Shown here: positions 33,873-47,100 of the stretch, piece by piece | Layout: the number at the start of each line of letters is the position of its first letter | How positions within the stretch are numbered: position 1 is the stretch's first letter | Origin: Brachypodium distachyon | Lineage: Eukaryota > Streptophyta > Magnoliopsida > Poales > Poaceae | DNA length: 64,000 nucleotides | Direction of reading: 5' to 3' | Assembly: GCF_000005505.3 (NCBI RefSeq) | Contig: NC_016132.3 | Location: 56,434,914-56,498,913, forward strand | Notes under the pieces: generated by a model | The model's input: only the letters and a program-made list of their open reading frames with translations | What the model was told of the DNA's origin: nothing | The model's database searches: none | Position numbers and translations under genes: made by a program

Positions 33873-35453
33873 ATGTATGATCTCGCCGTTGGTTCTTCTG
33901 ACGGCTCGTCGTCGTCGTCGTGGCAGGGTCCCGCGCCCGGCGATCCGTCGACGCAGAAGCGGTTCTCGTCCGGCGTGGTGCCGCCGGCTGCGCTCATCTT
34001 CCTCGTGCTGGTCTTCGTCGCCGGCGCCATCGTCACGCTCGATCACAAGGAGGTCCGTGCTCTACTCTGTACCTTTACTGAACTGTACTGTAGATAACAG
34101 AGCATATGTGTCAGTTGATGATAATCACAGATCAGTAGATCACACATGCTCCAATTTATCGTTTCTGCAGAACCTGTCGATATTGCAGCTCCAGCAAAGA
34201 GAAGCTCCTGTGGCCGCCGCCGAGGAGGAGCCCCAGCCCCGGCCCGCCGTGCGCGTCGTCGAGGCGTCGCCCACGGAAGAGCCCGCCGACATCTGCGAGG
34301 TCAGTCAGTTAGCCTGAAATTTCTCCCATTCACTCCATTGAGCAGAACACTGACTGAAGAACAAACTGTGTTGTAGAACCAATGCAGGCCATGGGGCAGC
34401 GATGCGCTGCCTCGGGGCATCGTGCAGGGCAAGTCCAACTTCGAGATGGAGTCCCTGGGCGGCAACCCGGAAGAACAGCAGCGGCGTAGGAACGCGAAGC
34501 GCTCGCCAGCCAAGAGCCTCCTGGCGATCCCCGTGGGGATCAAGCAGAAGACCGTGGTCGACAGGCTCGTCTCCAAGTTCGCCCGTTCCGGATTATTCAC
34601 GGTGATGCTGTTCCACTACGACGGGTCCTTGGACGCGTGGCGGGACCTGGCGTGGTCGGCGCGCGCCGTGCACGTGGCGGCTGAGGGCCAGACCAAGTGG
34701 TGGTTCGCCAAGCGGTTCCTGCACCCGGACCTTGTGGCCGAGTATGAATATGTGTTCCTCTGGGACGAGGACATCGAGGTTGGTGGGTTTGATTCTGTGA
34801 GGTATCTCGACATTGTCAGGAAGGAAGGGCTCGAGATCTCGCAGCCGGCGCTCGATCACCGGTCGCACATCCACCACCGGCTCACCGCCCGTGCCCGCGG
34901 CAGGGCTGCGGTGCACCGGAGGTTCTATAAGACCACCGGCAAGGGGTCCCGCTGCTACGGCAACAGCACCGGCCCTCCTTGCACAGGGTAAGTATATATG
35001 CAATGACTGATCATTGATCACTGATCCGTTACGAACTTGATTGGCAATTTGATGGGGGGACATGCTGGATGCAGGTGGGTGGAGATGATGGTGCCGGTGT
35101 TCTCGAGAGCGGCGTGGAGGTGCGCGTGGCACATGATCCAGAACGACCTCATCTATGCTTGGGGGCTGGACTTCAAGCTCGGGTACTGCGCGCAGGGGGA
35201 CCGGAGGATGAACGTCGGGATCGTCGACAGCGAGTACGTGCTCCACAGAGGGATCCCCACGCTCGGCGATGATGGCGGCGGAAAGAAGGCGACGAAGCGA
35301 TCTTCTTCGTTGTCATCGTCGACGGACCGGTACGCGGTGCGGCAGCGGTCGTACACGGAGCTCCAGATATTCAACAGGAGGTGGAAGGAGGCGGTGGCCG
35401 GGGACCAGTGCTGGACTGATCCTTACCCGCAGCCCGCGCCGACCAAGGAATGA
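33873..35453 (+). CDS. DUF707 family protein, copy 1 (intron-lost)
   Basis: Function of the family is unproven. Members are often labelled 'lysine ketoglutarate reductase trans-splicing related'. Exons 33873-34052, 34171-34299, 34377-34987 and 35075-35453 give 432 residues. A single membrane segment (about residues 38-56, ALIFLVLVFVAGAIV) after a short cytosolic tail suggests a type II endomembrane protein. The DUF707 core shows TVMLFHYDG, KWWFAKRFLHPD, YVFLWDEDIEV, a DxD-like acidic motif suggestive of a nucleotide-sugar-binding fold, and GLDFKLGYC. Unlike copies 2 and 3, this gene has no intron after the LVSK codons. The codons read straight through as LVSKFARSGLFTVM, where the others have an intron and FPAANFTVM. 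A CGTCGTCGTCGT run lies in exon 1. An alternative start upstream by splicing is possible. Confidence 0.8.
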
Positions 35454-35985
35454 CAATGACCATGGCCGGCCGGCGATCGATGGCGTCGGCATGCACAAAC
35501 AGTGGGGTATGTGTAGTCAGTTACCTGCAGCTAGCTGCGGCACAGGCCTTGGCTTAGATGATACAGACAGATAACACAGCAAAACTTACAGGTCTAGCCT
35601 AGAGAGTTTCAGATTAAAAATCAGATATAATGTACAGATCTCTCTCCCTACCTTCCTCTCCGGGGAATAAGCAGAGCTACTTTCAAAGATGATGTAAGTA
35701 TTACAATTTTAAAGTCGATCAATGAAGTTTTGGCATATCAGTTTAGACAAGGATTTGGCTGCAGGCAGCAGTTATTATCCTAGAAAGAGCGACGAGGTCA
35801 TCAGATCGATCGTGAGAGGAAAGACTGAAGAAAAAACAGTTCGGCTTATTCATGGCTACCTGAAATTTTCAAAAAAATCAGACAGTTGCTATTGCATATT
35901 TCTGATGACCCTAATTGGTAGTTCTAATAATGTAAGTATCACAGTTCACAGAACAACTGGTACATTGGGAATTTGGGACATGGAG

Positions 35986-36095
35986 TACTCCCTCCGTTCC
36001 ATAATTCTTGTCTCAAATTTATCCAAAAATGGATGTATCTATTTCTAAAAAGCGTCTAGATACATGTAAAATTTCGACAAGAATTATGGAAATGG
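35986..36095. mobile_element. Stowaway-type MITE
   Basis: Begins TACTCCCTCCGTTCCATAAT, interior AGCGTCTAGATACATGTAAA, ends CAAGAATTATGGAAATGG. The right terminus is slightly eroded. Confidence 0.8.
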
Positions 36096-36644
36096 CTGGA
36101 TGTCTATGGTTTTTTTGGGCACTTGCAGTAACTCATCTTTTGATGTCAATTCCTTCTGCATGTATGTGGTGATTTTTGTACTTTGTCAAAATTTCAAAAG
36201 ATGATGTGTCTAACTTTATCCTGAGTCAAACTTTTAAAAGTATACTACGATATCAAATACATCTATTATGAAAACATACAGGTGAATTTAGAGAAACTAA
36301 TTTAGTGTCGGTTAGTAGATTTTTTATAAACTTGGTCAAAGATTTTTGTATATACGATATGAATGTTTTTTAATGGAGAAAAGGTAGATTTAAATAGTTA
36401 TGGAAGTAGTTTTGAACCACCACTTACCCTTTGTCACCGCCTAAGGCCTTGTTTGTTCAATCCCATCCCTGTCTTTGATCCAAGGGTAATTAAAAGGAAT
36501 TAATGGAAGAGATTGTAGTTTATCCGCCCCCCCTCCTCTAGTCACTGTCAATACCTGCAAATCTCCCTGGATTTGCCTGCTCCCAAACGAGACCTATGGG
36601 TGTTTAAAATGGTTTGAACTGAAACCATCTCTTTTTTTCCTAGT

Positions 36645-36831
36645 ACTCCCTCCATTTGCCAAATCTGGATGATTTATATTTAAAAAACGTCTAGAGTCTA
36701 AATACATGTAATATTTCGACAAACAATATGGGTCCCTCCATTTGCCAAATCTGGATGATCTATGTTTAAAAAACGTCTAGAATCTAAATACATGTAATAT
36801 TTCGACAAATAATATGGATCAGAAGGAGTAG
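36645..36831. mobile_element. Stowaway-type MITE with internal 86-bp tandem duplication
   Basis: Begins TACTCCCTCCATTTGCC. The unit from TCCCTCCATTTGCCAAATC to TTTCGACAAAC/TAATATGG occurs twice with an 86-bp period (starting at 36647 and 36733) and few mismatches. It ends GGATCAGAAGGAGTA. Confidence 0.8.
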
Positions 36832-37263
36832 TACAAATTTTGCCAGGAGCCAGCGATTGGAGCTTATACTACGAAGGAAAATGAAGTGAGCAAGCCAGCA
36901 GCCCCGAACGGCTTCAACTGAAAGTCTGAAAACCGAATTTGAACACCTCGCCCCCAATATCTGACCCCCTTCAATTGCATTAATCACATACATACACATC
37001 CCTGCTGTATACCAGGCTAAAGACTTTCCAAAACAATTGCTGATTACCCGCAAATTATGCACTGCCGTTCTTTCTCATTTCCTCCCTGCTGGACCTGGTC
37101 ACCTGGACAGCTAAGTCCGCGAGAGTTCTCTTCTCTGTGCTGTACCCGTATCTACCTACCGCTGTACAAACTTTCTTTAACTAGCCACACTCCATTGGCC
37201 CCGTTTATGTTCTGGCTGCTGCTGTACTCGTTGTCTCGTAGTGTCGATTCGGGGAAGCAATCC

Positions 37264-40200
37264 ATGACGTTCTCGCTCTCGCTGTTGGTCCCGCCGACGG
37301 CTCGCCGCCGTCGCCCTGCAGGCCGCAGAATCGGCGGCGGCGGCGGTTCTCCCACGTGGCACTGCCGCCCCATCGCCGTCCTCCTCGTGCTGCTCTTCTT
37401 CGTCGCCGCAGCCGCCACCATCGTCACGACGCTCGATCGCAATGAGGACGAGGTGCGATCCCCTGTTCAGCTGTTCTGCACTCAATCGTAGACGGATAAC
37501 AGAGTATATCTGTATGTGTATCAATATTGTTTCTGCAGAATCTGTACTCGTCGATGCTGATGCTGCTGCTGCTCCGCCGCCCGAGATCACAAGCCGTGCT
37601 ACCGTCAGCCGCCAACGAGACGGCGCCGCCGGCCGGGGAACGCCGCGGCAGCAGCTGCGAGGTCAGTCTAGCTCTGCCGGCTCCTGCTTCTGCAATTCTG
37701 CAATGCAAATAACTAATTCGAACACTGAATTTGCTGCGAATGCACTGCAGAATAACCGCCAGCAGAGCAGCAGGCCTCCGGGGAGCGAAATGCTGCCAAG
37801 GGGCATCGTGCGGGACAAGTCCAGCTTCGAGATGAAGCCGCTGCTGGGCGGCAACGCCACTGAACAAGAACAACGGCCGGCCAAGAGCCTCCTGGCGATC
37901 CCCGTTGGGGTCAAGCAGAAGGCGACCGTCCACAAGCTCGTCTCCAAGGTACGTGCCATTCATGACCGATCATCCCATCTCCATTTCGAGAGTTTGCTTA
38001 CTTTCGTAAAAAAGATGAACCCGGCCTGTTCTTTGGATAAAATTGATTTTTAGATGAAAATTGGATACGATTAATGAGCTCTTTTAAGACAATTTATTTA
38101 GAAGAAAAAAGCTCGTTTAAAATGATGAGTGCTCATATATACCTCCTGCGGGTAATTCATGAGTAGTATTTAATCCTGGCCGCGCAATAATTGCTCAACG
38201 GCATTTTAGGACAATTTCACTTATGGTAGGTTATCGGCTTGTTAAAAGTTGAAGGTTTTGTTTTTTAAAAACGTAGAAGGTTTTAATTGTATAATTAATA
38301 ATTTCTAATATTCAACATATGCTTTGTAGAGTTTGACCAAGCTTATGGGAAAAAAAAATCAACATATATAGTGTCAAATCAAAATATTATGAAAATATAT
38401 TTCAGATGTGTATAAGATTGGTCAAACTTTAGAAAGTTTGATAGTCAACAAAATTATGCGTCATGTATTTTGGAATGGAGTATATATGTAGTAGTACTAT
38501 CTTTGTTCCTAAGTATCAAATGTTCTAACTTTGTTCTGAGTCAAACTTCCTACTCTTTCAGTTTCTAAAGATAAGGTGTATTTTGTTAACTTTGACAGAG
38601 TCTTTGACCAACAATTCTCTTCTTTCATGCCACGCGTGAGTTGTATGTGGATTAAATCATGCATATTACTAGACTATACATGTTCTGATATACGGAGTAG
38701 CTTCCAAATTGATTTTTTTTCTTTCAAACTATTGTGGTAAAGTGAATAATTTAGTATCGATTTTGCTATAAACTAAGTCTGAGATTAGTGTAATTGTAAA
38801 AGAGACTAGAAATTTTTGGTAACTGTAGATAGCAAGCGCTCTATCCCCGAGGTGGGGACGGGATGATTTCTACTATATGTGGATGGAGATGAAATAGCAA
38901 TACTCGAGTGGGTGCAGATCCGATCCGTTGCCACCCCTATCCGTACTCAGGATTGCAAACCTATGTTTCTTTTAACTGACTAAATGTTTCTAGAAGTGTT
39001 ACCGATGACACAATATATATAAGAAACAAATTACACGTATTAATCAACATGTTACTAATGACATGCAAATCTGTTTTACGAAGGCTACATACCGCACGGA
39101 GGATTATCTACAATATAATCTTTGGAAGGGAACAAATACCATTAATTAATTAGCATAATAATCATATTGTTTTGTTTCCTTATGTGTCACCATGCTTTAA
39201 TGATCTATTATATCTTTCCTTAATTATCTGTAAGATGCAAAGACCATATTAACCTCATGCAGCCATTTACAATGCCATGAGGTAATGGTAGATTTTAGCC
39301 ATTGAATAACATAGAATAAATTGTCCATAAAATTTCTAAATCTGTTTACATATATGCCATGCAAATCTGTTTTAGGAGTACCTTAAATTTCAATAAAAGT
39401 AGCCTATTTCTAAATCAACTTCTCATCCGGCCACGCGCCCACGCCTCTTGATTCAGGCACCGAATGAGTAATCCTGTTGTGATGATGACATTACACTTAC
39501 TATTTCACCTCTGTCATCCAATCCTCATGGTGTGTGTCTATGACAGTTCCCGGCGGCCAACTTCACAGTGATGTTGTTCCACTACGATGGCATGGTGGAA
39601 GCGTGGGGTGACCTGCCGTGGTCGGCGCGAGCGGTGCACGTCGCGGCGGCGAACCAGACCAAGTGGTGGTTCGCGAAGCGGTTCCTGCACCCGGACCTGA
39701 CAACAGAGTATAACTACATCTTCCTCTGGGACGAGGACATCGAGGTGGACAACTTCGACCCTATGAGGTATCTCGACATTGTCAGGATTGAAGGTCTCGA
39801 GATCTCGCAGCCGGCGCTCGACAACCGGTCAAATATCCACCACCGCCTCACCGCTCGCGTGCCGGAAGGAGGAACGGTCCACCGACGCTTGACAGGGAAG
39901 GGGAGGTGCAGCTACGGCAACATCACGGGCCCTCCCTGCGCAGGGTGGGTGGAGATGATGGTGCCGGTGTTCTCGCGCACGGCATGGCGGTGCGTGTGGT
40001 ACATGATCCAGAATGACCTCATCTACGGGTGGGGGCTCGACTTCAAGCTCGGATACTGCACGAAGGGAGACCGGAGGGTGAACGTCGGGGTAGTCGATAG
40101 CGAGTATGTCCTCCACCGAGGCATCCCCGCGCTCGGCGCTGGTGACGGTGACATGACTACAACTACAACTTCTTCGCCGGTAGAGGGATCACCGTCGACG

Positions 40201-40311
40201 ACTGGGAGGCAAGCGGTGATGGAGCAGTCGTACGCAGAGATGAGGATTTTCAGCATGAGGTGGAAGGAGGCGGTGGCGGAGGACGAGTGTTGGACCAATC
40301 CTTACCACTAG
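37264..40311 (+). CDS. DUF707 family protein, copy 2
   Basis: Same family as copies 1 and 3. Exons 37264-37452, 37539-37661, 37751-37948 and 39547-40311 give 424 residues. The N-terminal region is the most diverged. After an Arg/Gly-rich stretch there is one membrane segment (about residues 43-58, IAVLLVLLFFVAAAAT). The core has TVMLFHYDG, KWWFAKRFLHPD, YIFLWDEDIEV, WVEMMVPVFSR and GLDFKLGYC. The intron after LVSK is 1.6 kb and holds decayed MITE sequence. The intron that copy 1 has before WVEMMVPVF is absent here, where GCAGGGTGGGTGGAG reads straight through. So copies 1 and 2 each lack a different intron. No frame lesion was found. Confidence 0.8.
38330..38560. mobile_element. decayed MITE sequence in the long intron of DUF707 copy 2
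   Basis: Arms AGTTTGACCAAGCTTATG and GATTGGTCAAACTTTAGAAA with a right end GGAATGGAGTA. A second fragment with GTTCTGAGTCAAACTT follows. The same family as the 258-bp element at 23099. Confidence 0.55.
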
Positions 40312-41100
40312 TTCTTGGCGACCGAGGGCTGATCGACGGTGACCGGCAGGATTGTCACAGGCGATGGTGGCATGACAGAGGAAGCACAACACTGGACAGT
40401 TAGCTAATTCTGCATTGACGTTCAGCCTTCTCTAGATCGTGCTACGTGGAGAGTAGAGGACCATATATGTCATCAACGTACCATGGAATGGATAAGCGCA
40501 CATTTTTGGTTCTGTCAATTAATAAAATAGCGAGCATGTAATTTGTAGTGATACTAATTCTGGTGACAAAGCTCTCCATCCAAGCGCACATTTTTTTTTG
40601 GAGAAGTCTTACATAGGTTCTGTTTGAAGAACAAATCAACAAACATTTGATTCAGATTGGGTTTTTGAATTTTTGAATCAAATTTCTTCGATGTTATTCA
40701 CGAATGGTCTCATCCAAGATAACCACCCCCATTAAGATATTTATCATTCGTTCATTTGATTTGAGTAGGGTGCACCCACATGGTCAACCACTCAACCACA
40801 CCGATGTTTCGATTATTAGCAACTACGGTGTACTATATTTTAAAGCCGACATTTAACATAGAAATGCACTGATACTGTCACCGAAGTTGATGCTAAACGA
40901 CAGCAAAATGATAAGGGGTCAATATGGAGCTGTCTGCATGCATATCTTGTCCAGTCCATCCAAACATCCAGAGTTAAAATTCTCAGGGAAAATCTTGTAG
41001 ACAACATGGAAAATTTGTAGCGAGCAAAAGAAGCACATGGTCAGAAAAAAACTGTGTATTTGGCATCTCTGACTTTGTATAGTTAATCTATCTTCTGATT
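40312..41100. other. 3' flank of DUF707 copy 2, shared with copy 3
   Basis: No gene. Segments at about 40686-40731 (GATGTTATTCACGAATGGTC ... AAGATAACCACC) and 40955-41025 (GTCCATCCAAACATCC ... ATCTTGTAGACAACATG) recur after copy 3 at about 51042-51086 and 51117-51185. The duplication unit therefore extended well past the gene. Confidence 0.6.
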
Positions 41101-41176
41101 AGGAAGCTCCCTGGAAGTCCCCCCACACAAGAAAACAAGAGCTCTGCTGCATCGCCTCCTTGGCGACTGGCAGGCG

Positions 41177-43822
41177 ATGGCCTCCTCCCCGGTGGTTGCC
41201 GCCTCCTCGGCGGCCCCTGTCTCGCTGGTGACCTCCCCTCGGGCGTCCCCTACCTCCCCTCGTGGCCCCTCCTTCTTGGAGGCGGTGCTTTCTCCGCCGC
41301 GTCCTCAGGCTTTGATGGCGGATGGGGCGCGTGCTGCTCCTTCGCTGGTCCCATCGATGGGGACCGGGATTTCGGGTCCGCGTTTAAGGTCAGTTATTGT
41401 TGCTCCTGCGACTGCGGCTGCGCATGGGAGAGCTGCTGCGCGCATTGATGAGGATGGTTGGACACGAATTGGTGGAAGGAGTTATCACTCGGAGGCTAGG
41501 TTGGGCCGGCATGGGCGTCTGGCTTTGCCTTCAAAATTCCGTGAGCTCCTTCTTAAGAAGGCGGCCGGCAGATGGTTCCACTGCCTTTCCTCCGACCATC
41601 GCATCGCTTCTTGCCGTAACCCTACTGTGTGCTTGCTCTGCAGCAACCTCGGTCACAAGGCGAGGTGGTGCAAGAGCGCTAAATCTCCGCGTGCTAAAGG
41701 TGTCTGGAGGCACTCCGCTGTTGCTCCGATTGCTCCGACTGCTACTGTTCCGGTGACGCCCACGACTCCAGCTTTTTCGGCTCCGGCGGCAGCGGCCCCT
41801 GCTCCGATTCCGACTTCTTCGACACCTGCCGCCCCGACCCACTCCCCTAAGTGGTCTGGGCCGATGGAGGCCCCGGGGGGCGATGCGTCTCTGCGGAGGG
41901 CTTTTGTCTTGGCGGCGGCTCCAAGGACGGCAAAGGTGGTGGCGGCAGATCGTGACTTCGAGCGTAACGCGGTGGTGGCTGTCCTGACTGGCTCCTCTCC
42001 ACAGCCGGGGACAGTGGAGGTGAAACGGGCTTTTGCTCTTAACTTTGCGGTGCCAGAGGAGGTGATGGAGGTGTCCATTTTCGGTCCGGGTGAATTTCTG
42101 ATCTACTTCCATGACCGGGAGGTGCGGGCGCTAGTGTTGGGGGCTCAGAGCCCTCTCGTCATTGGGAGGGTCTCCTTCCTCCTCTCGCCCTGGACTTGTT
42201 TCAGGCATGCGGAGGTGGCGAAGATGAGGTTCAAGTTACGCGTCTGCCTGGAGGGGGGGCCGAAGCAAGCATGGGATCTGGAATCGGTTGCGCAGCTTTT
42301 TGGGGAAGGTATGTTGATCGACTCTCAAGACTTCGAGGTGTGCGCTGAGCAAGAATCTGGTTGTATGAGGCTTTGGGTGTGGTCGAACTCCGTGGAGTTG
42401 CTGGCTCGTAGTGGTAAGCTGCAGCTTGAAGAACCTGTCGAGATCCCGTCACCGGACATGCATCTCCCGGAGCTTGGAATTTTTGAAGAACCAGCGGGGC
42501 GCTCCGGTCCTCTCAAGATGCTTGCTTATCCCGTGCTGCTGCATTTGGACCGTGTGTATGATTACTACGAGAGACCAGTGAGCGGGATGCTGGATTCGCC
42601 GGACCACCTCAATTGGCCTCATTGCTGGTACTACAAATGGACCTATGGCTTCGAGGACGAGACCTTTCCGCCGCCTCCACCTCCGAGGGCGTCAGTGCAC
42701 GATCGTCTGCTTTTCCCGGATGGCCGCCGCGACGGTGGCGGGCGGGGCGGCAACGGCGGCTCGGCGGGCGGCGCGGGGGCCCACTCCCATGATGTGATGG
42801 GGTCCACTCCTGCCAACCAGTACCGCTCTGACAATGGTAGGAGGGGGGACTGCGAACCATGTGAAGCAAGGAACGGCTTCAAAAGGCAGATCGACGCCAG
42901 CAATGGCGTCTCAGAGCGCTTGGATCTTATTGATCTAAGGTCCCCTCCCCCTGCCATGCATCTGCCTCCCCAGCAACTTTTGGGATGCATGGGCCCGTTG
43001 GAAGAGTTGACGGTCCGGTCCGAGGTTGCCTGCCTCCGGCTTGTCGAATCGGACAGAGCGACAGATTGCCTGTTTGGTGAAAGTGATGCACAGGTGGGCC
43101 TCCCTGTCTCCGATGGCTGGGATCCTATGCGGGAGGAGATGATGGTGGCTTGTGTGGAGGACCTGACCTAGCAGGTTGGGACTCCGCCTCGGGAGCAAAT
43201 GGAGACTTATTCAACTGCGGACGGTTTCATCGTTGGGTCTGCTCAGCCGTTGCCCCTGGGCCCCCAAGTGGCCCAGGCTGTTGACAATTCTGAAGTGGCG
43301 GTCATCTTGGACCCGATGAATATCGAGGTGGGGTTGGGCTCTCAAATGCTGGTGAATGATGATGCTGATATCCAACCCTCTGAAGAGTTTGCAGCGCCGG
43401 CGGCTGATGGGCCGGATGTCTTCGACGCCCTTATGGAGGCCCCGCTGGCGGCGTTCATCTCCGGTATCGCCTCCCCTGTTGCTCCACCGCTCCTTCCGTT
43501 TCCCCCACTGGCTACTAAGAAGATTTCCTCATCTTCGGCTCCGATCTCAACACTGAGGAAGAGCGAAAGGCTTGCGGCACAGGCTACTCGTGGCCTGTCC
43601 TCTTTGGACAAGGCGTGCATTGTGCTGATGAAGAAGGGCGGCATCCCTACTAAAGCTGACGGCCCCTCCGCTGATGACTTGCTCCAGTACCGGCAGCTGT
43701 TCTCCAAGCCACTCCCCACTGGATTCGTTGCAGCGATCTCTGCGCTCGTGGGCGGCAGCAATGCGAAGGCCACTATTGCTCTTGGGGCAGGCGGGCCTCC
43801 GGAGTCGCTGGCAGCGGCTTAG
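41177..43822 (+). pseudogene. LINE ORF1 (nucleic-acid-binding protein) with in-frame stop
   Basis: A long frame from the ATG at 41177 continues through one TAG (43169-43171) in the same frame to 43822. A pair of CCHC-type knuckles (WFHCLSSDHRIASC and CLLCSNLGHKARWC) lies near 41570-41665, after an N-terminal Ala/Pro/Ser-rich region. ORF1 proteins of plant L1 elements bind the element RNA. The remainder is low in complexity (Ala/Pro tracts) with a Gly-rich patch near 42730-42780. Confidence 0.8.
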
Positions 43823-44153
43823 CCTGTGGGCTGCCTCCGTTGCTTCAGTGTCTCAAGGTTTTCTCCATGTATCGTCTCTTTCTCTCAGTGCAGTGTGCTG
43901 TGTTGTGGTGGAGTTGTGCAGTGATGGATGAGCAGTTGGGTTGCCTCAGCAAGCGTCTTGTGCTGCATTTTATGTTCAGTTCGTTCAGTTTCCTGAGGTT
44001 GCTGTCGGTGTTTAGTTTCGTCAGAGTGTTGCTGTCTGTTTTCAGTCTTAGAAGGGTGCTGCTTCTTGTGTTTATTGGGTTCAGAGTTGTCTGTAGATTC
44101 TCTTTGCTTATGTTGGAGAGCAATTTGGTTTTCGAGTGTGATCCTATTTTTTT

Positions 44154-47100
44154 ATGGATCTAGCCATCTTATCTTGGAATGTGAGGGGGCTGAACAACCC
44201 GGGAAAGAGAAGAGCTGTTCATAACTTTGTGCAAGAGCTCAAATGCAATATTGTCTGTGTCGTAGCCCGGGGCTTAAACTCCGGAGATGCGAGGCATCCC
44301 CTTTTTGGTTCGGCAGTGGGCGTTGCGGATCGCTCCGGCGATCGCCAGCAAGGCCAATGACGTGCGTACAATGCACAAGCTCGTTTACCCATGTTTGGGC
44401 CATCCGGGGGTGTAAAACCCTACGTCCTGTTTCTGAGTTTATATTAGTCAATGAACAAGTGTTTACAGGTTGTGGGGGATCCCCCGGGTGTTCTCTTCCC
44501 TTTTCCACTAAGTGGCTACTTGCTACTTCTGGGCTAAAGACTTTCCCTCAAACTCCACTGGAGTGTAACCTAGAAAAGAACCCCCCCGACCGATGGCACT
44601 GGTCCTCCTATTATATTCAAGGGGATACCGCAGGTGCCTCGGTGCATGGGGGACAAGTGTCGAGCAAAGACCCTAGGCAGCTTGCCCTCGCTGCGCTGGC
44701 ATGCATGCATGGTGCAAAGTGCTGTAACTGGGGCGGTACGTGCCTTAGATTCACTGCGAGCCACTCACTGTGGGCTGATTAGACAGGGAACCACCCTTCT
44801 GTTGGAGCATTTAATGCTTGCTTGTGCCATACTCCACGCCCTGACCAGCCCTACACAAGAGGAGCCTGCCGGGCAGCCACGTGGCGCCAATACTCTGCTT
44901 GCATTGGGCGCCGGTCCTGTTGTAAGCGCCTGCGCCAGGGAACACCTTCCCCGGCAAGTGACCTTCCTGGAGGGCACCCTGACGGGAACCTCCACGCTGC
45001 CACCTGGAGCAACCCCCGCAGCCTGGCTAGTCTTGCTGAGGCGACATCTGCTGGCAATTACTCTCTCACTGGGACAATCAGAGACAGATCCAATAACGAT
45101 GAATGGTCCATCACCAGTGTCTGCGGGCCTCAAGAAGATGGGAAAAAAAATCCTTTTCCTCCAGGAGCTGAGGCACCTGCAGCTGTCCGTCCTCCCCAAG
45201 TGGATGATCATCGGCGATTTCAACCTCATATGTCGGTTCAATGAAAAGAGCTCCAACAATGTCAATCTGAGAATGATGGGAAGATTTAGGAGCGTCATTG
45301 ATGATCTTGAGCTTCTGGAAATACCTCTGCATGGGAGGCGTTTCACCTGGTCTAACGAGAAGAGGAACTCGATGCACACAAAAATTGACAGAATTCTGGT
45401 CACAAAAGATTGGAAAACCTGCTTCCCACAATATCAGCTTGGCCCTGCCTCAACTTCTGTTTCAGATCATTGCCCTATAGTCCTTAAGAAGATGCAAATT
45501 CAGCACTTCAAAAGTTTCAGTTTCGAGCAGTTCTGGCTCAAAGTGGGGGGGGGGGGGGGTTCCAGGAGGTGGACAACAATGCTTGGAGCCAAGAGGTTAT
45601 CTCTGAAGATGCAATTAGGCGCATCCATATAAAGCTATTGAGATCTGCTAAAGCTTTGATGAAGTGGAGCAAAGACCGAAGAAAAAAGAAGCATGCCATT
45701 GAGAGTATTGCGAATGAAACAATCTTTCAATTGGACTTGGCACAAGATGAAAGGGAGCTTACTGTTGAGGAAAGAGAGCTAAGAAAATTATTGAAGAGCA
45801 AGCTGTTGGGGCTGGCCGCCATCGATCGAATTCAATGGAGACAGAGGTCTCGGATAACTTGGATCAAGCAGGGAGATGCTAACACAAGATTTTTCCATCT
45901 TAGGGCCAATGTTCACAGGCGAAAAAACCACATCCCTGTTCTAAAGGGCCACAATGGTCAGGTCTCCGATTTTCCTTCGAAGGCCCAACTTCTTCATGAT
46001 CATTTCATTGGGCTGCTTGGATCTTGTCCGCACAGAGATGTCTCGTTCAACTGGCATGAGTTGGGGGTGAGCTCGACTAGTCTGGTCCACCTTGATATTC
46101 CTTTTTCGTTGGATGAGTTAAAAAGGGCTATCCATGATATGCATGCCGAGAAAGCCCCTGGCTCGGACGGTTTCACGCGTAGTTTTTTCAAGTGCTGCTG
46201 GGAGCTGATTAAGGATGATCTTCTTGCAGCCTGCAACCAGCTGTATGATTTGAGAGCTTGGCATTGGAACTTTCTCAACACGGCCAACATTGCACTGCTG
46301 CCGAAGAAGGAGGCGACTGAATCCCCTGGGGACTACAGACCTGTCAGCTTGATGCATATCATTTCAAAAATCATTTGTAAGATGTTGGCTTCTAGACTTG
46401 CGCCTGAACTCCCTCATCTAATTTCCCCGTGTCAAAGTGCTTTCATCAAAGGGAGAAGTATCCAAGATAATTTCCTCTACGTTCAAAGTGTCATTAAAGA
46501 AGCTCATGCGAAAAAGAAGCCAACTGTTTTTCTGAAACTTGACATTGCTAAGGCGTTTGATTCTGTCAGCTGGGGTTACTTATTTGAGGTTATGGAGCAT
46601 ATGGGCTTCGGTCAGAGATGGAGGGACATGATTTCTTTGCTTTGGGCCTCCTCTTCCTCTCGGATCCTCCTTAATGGGCTCCCTGGGAAGCCTTTTTCTC
46701 ATCTTCGGGGTTTGAGGCAAGGGGACCCCCTGTCACCGTTACTTTTCATTTTGGCAATGGAACCGCCGCACCAGCTGTTGGAGAAGGCCACTGAAGCCAA
46801 CATCCTGTCACCTCTTCCACTTCGTTTTGCTAGAATGAGAGCTAGCTTTTATGCCGATGCTGCTGCTCTGTTCTTAAACCCTGTTAAACATGAATTTTCA
46901 GCAACTCAACATCTGCTCGCTGTGTTTGGCGACATCTCTGGTCTCAAAACTAGCTTCGGTAAATGTGTTGCTTACTCTATTCGTTGTGAGGGGCTGGGCA
47001 TGGCGGATATTCTTGAGGATTTTGCCGGCATCAGAGGAGCCCTTCCATGCAAATACTTGGGGCTGCCTCTTGGGATAAGGAAACCAAGGCGAATTGATGT

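Larger units (their letters stand above)
35454..37263. other. MITE-rich spacer between DUF707 copies 1 and 2
   Basis: No gene. It contains the 3' UTR of copy 1 (to about 35,730), two Stowaway-type MITEs, a MITE fragment at about 36165-36360 with the GTCAAA / TTTGAC arms, and a Tourist-like segment at about 36442-36597 (AAGGCCTTGTTTGTT ... CAAACGAGACCTA). Confidence 0.55.

Noticed and set aside
41531..42112. 193-codon minus-strand ORF inside the LINE
   Set aside because: Antisense shadow of LINE ORF1. The plus-strand frame carries the zinc knuckles.
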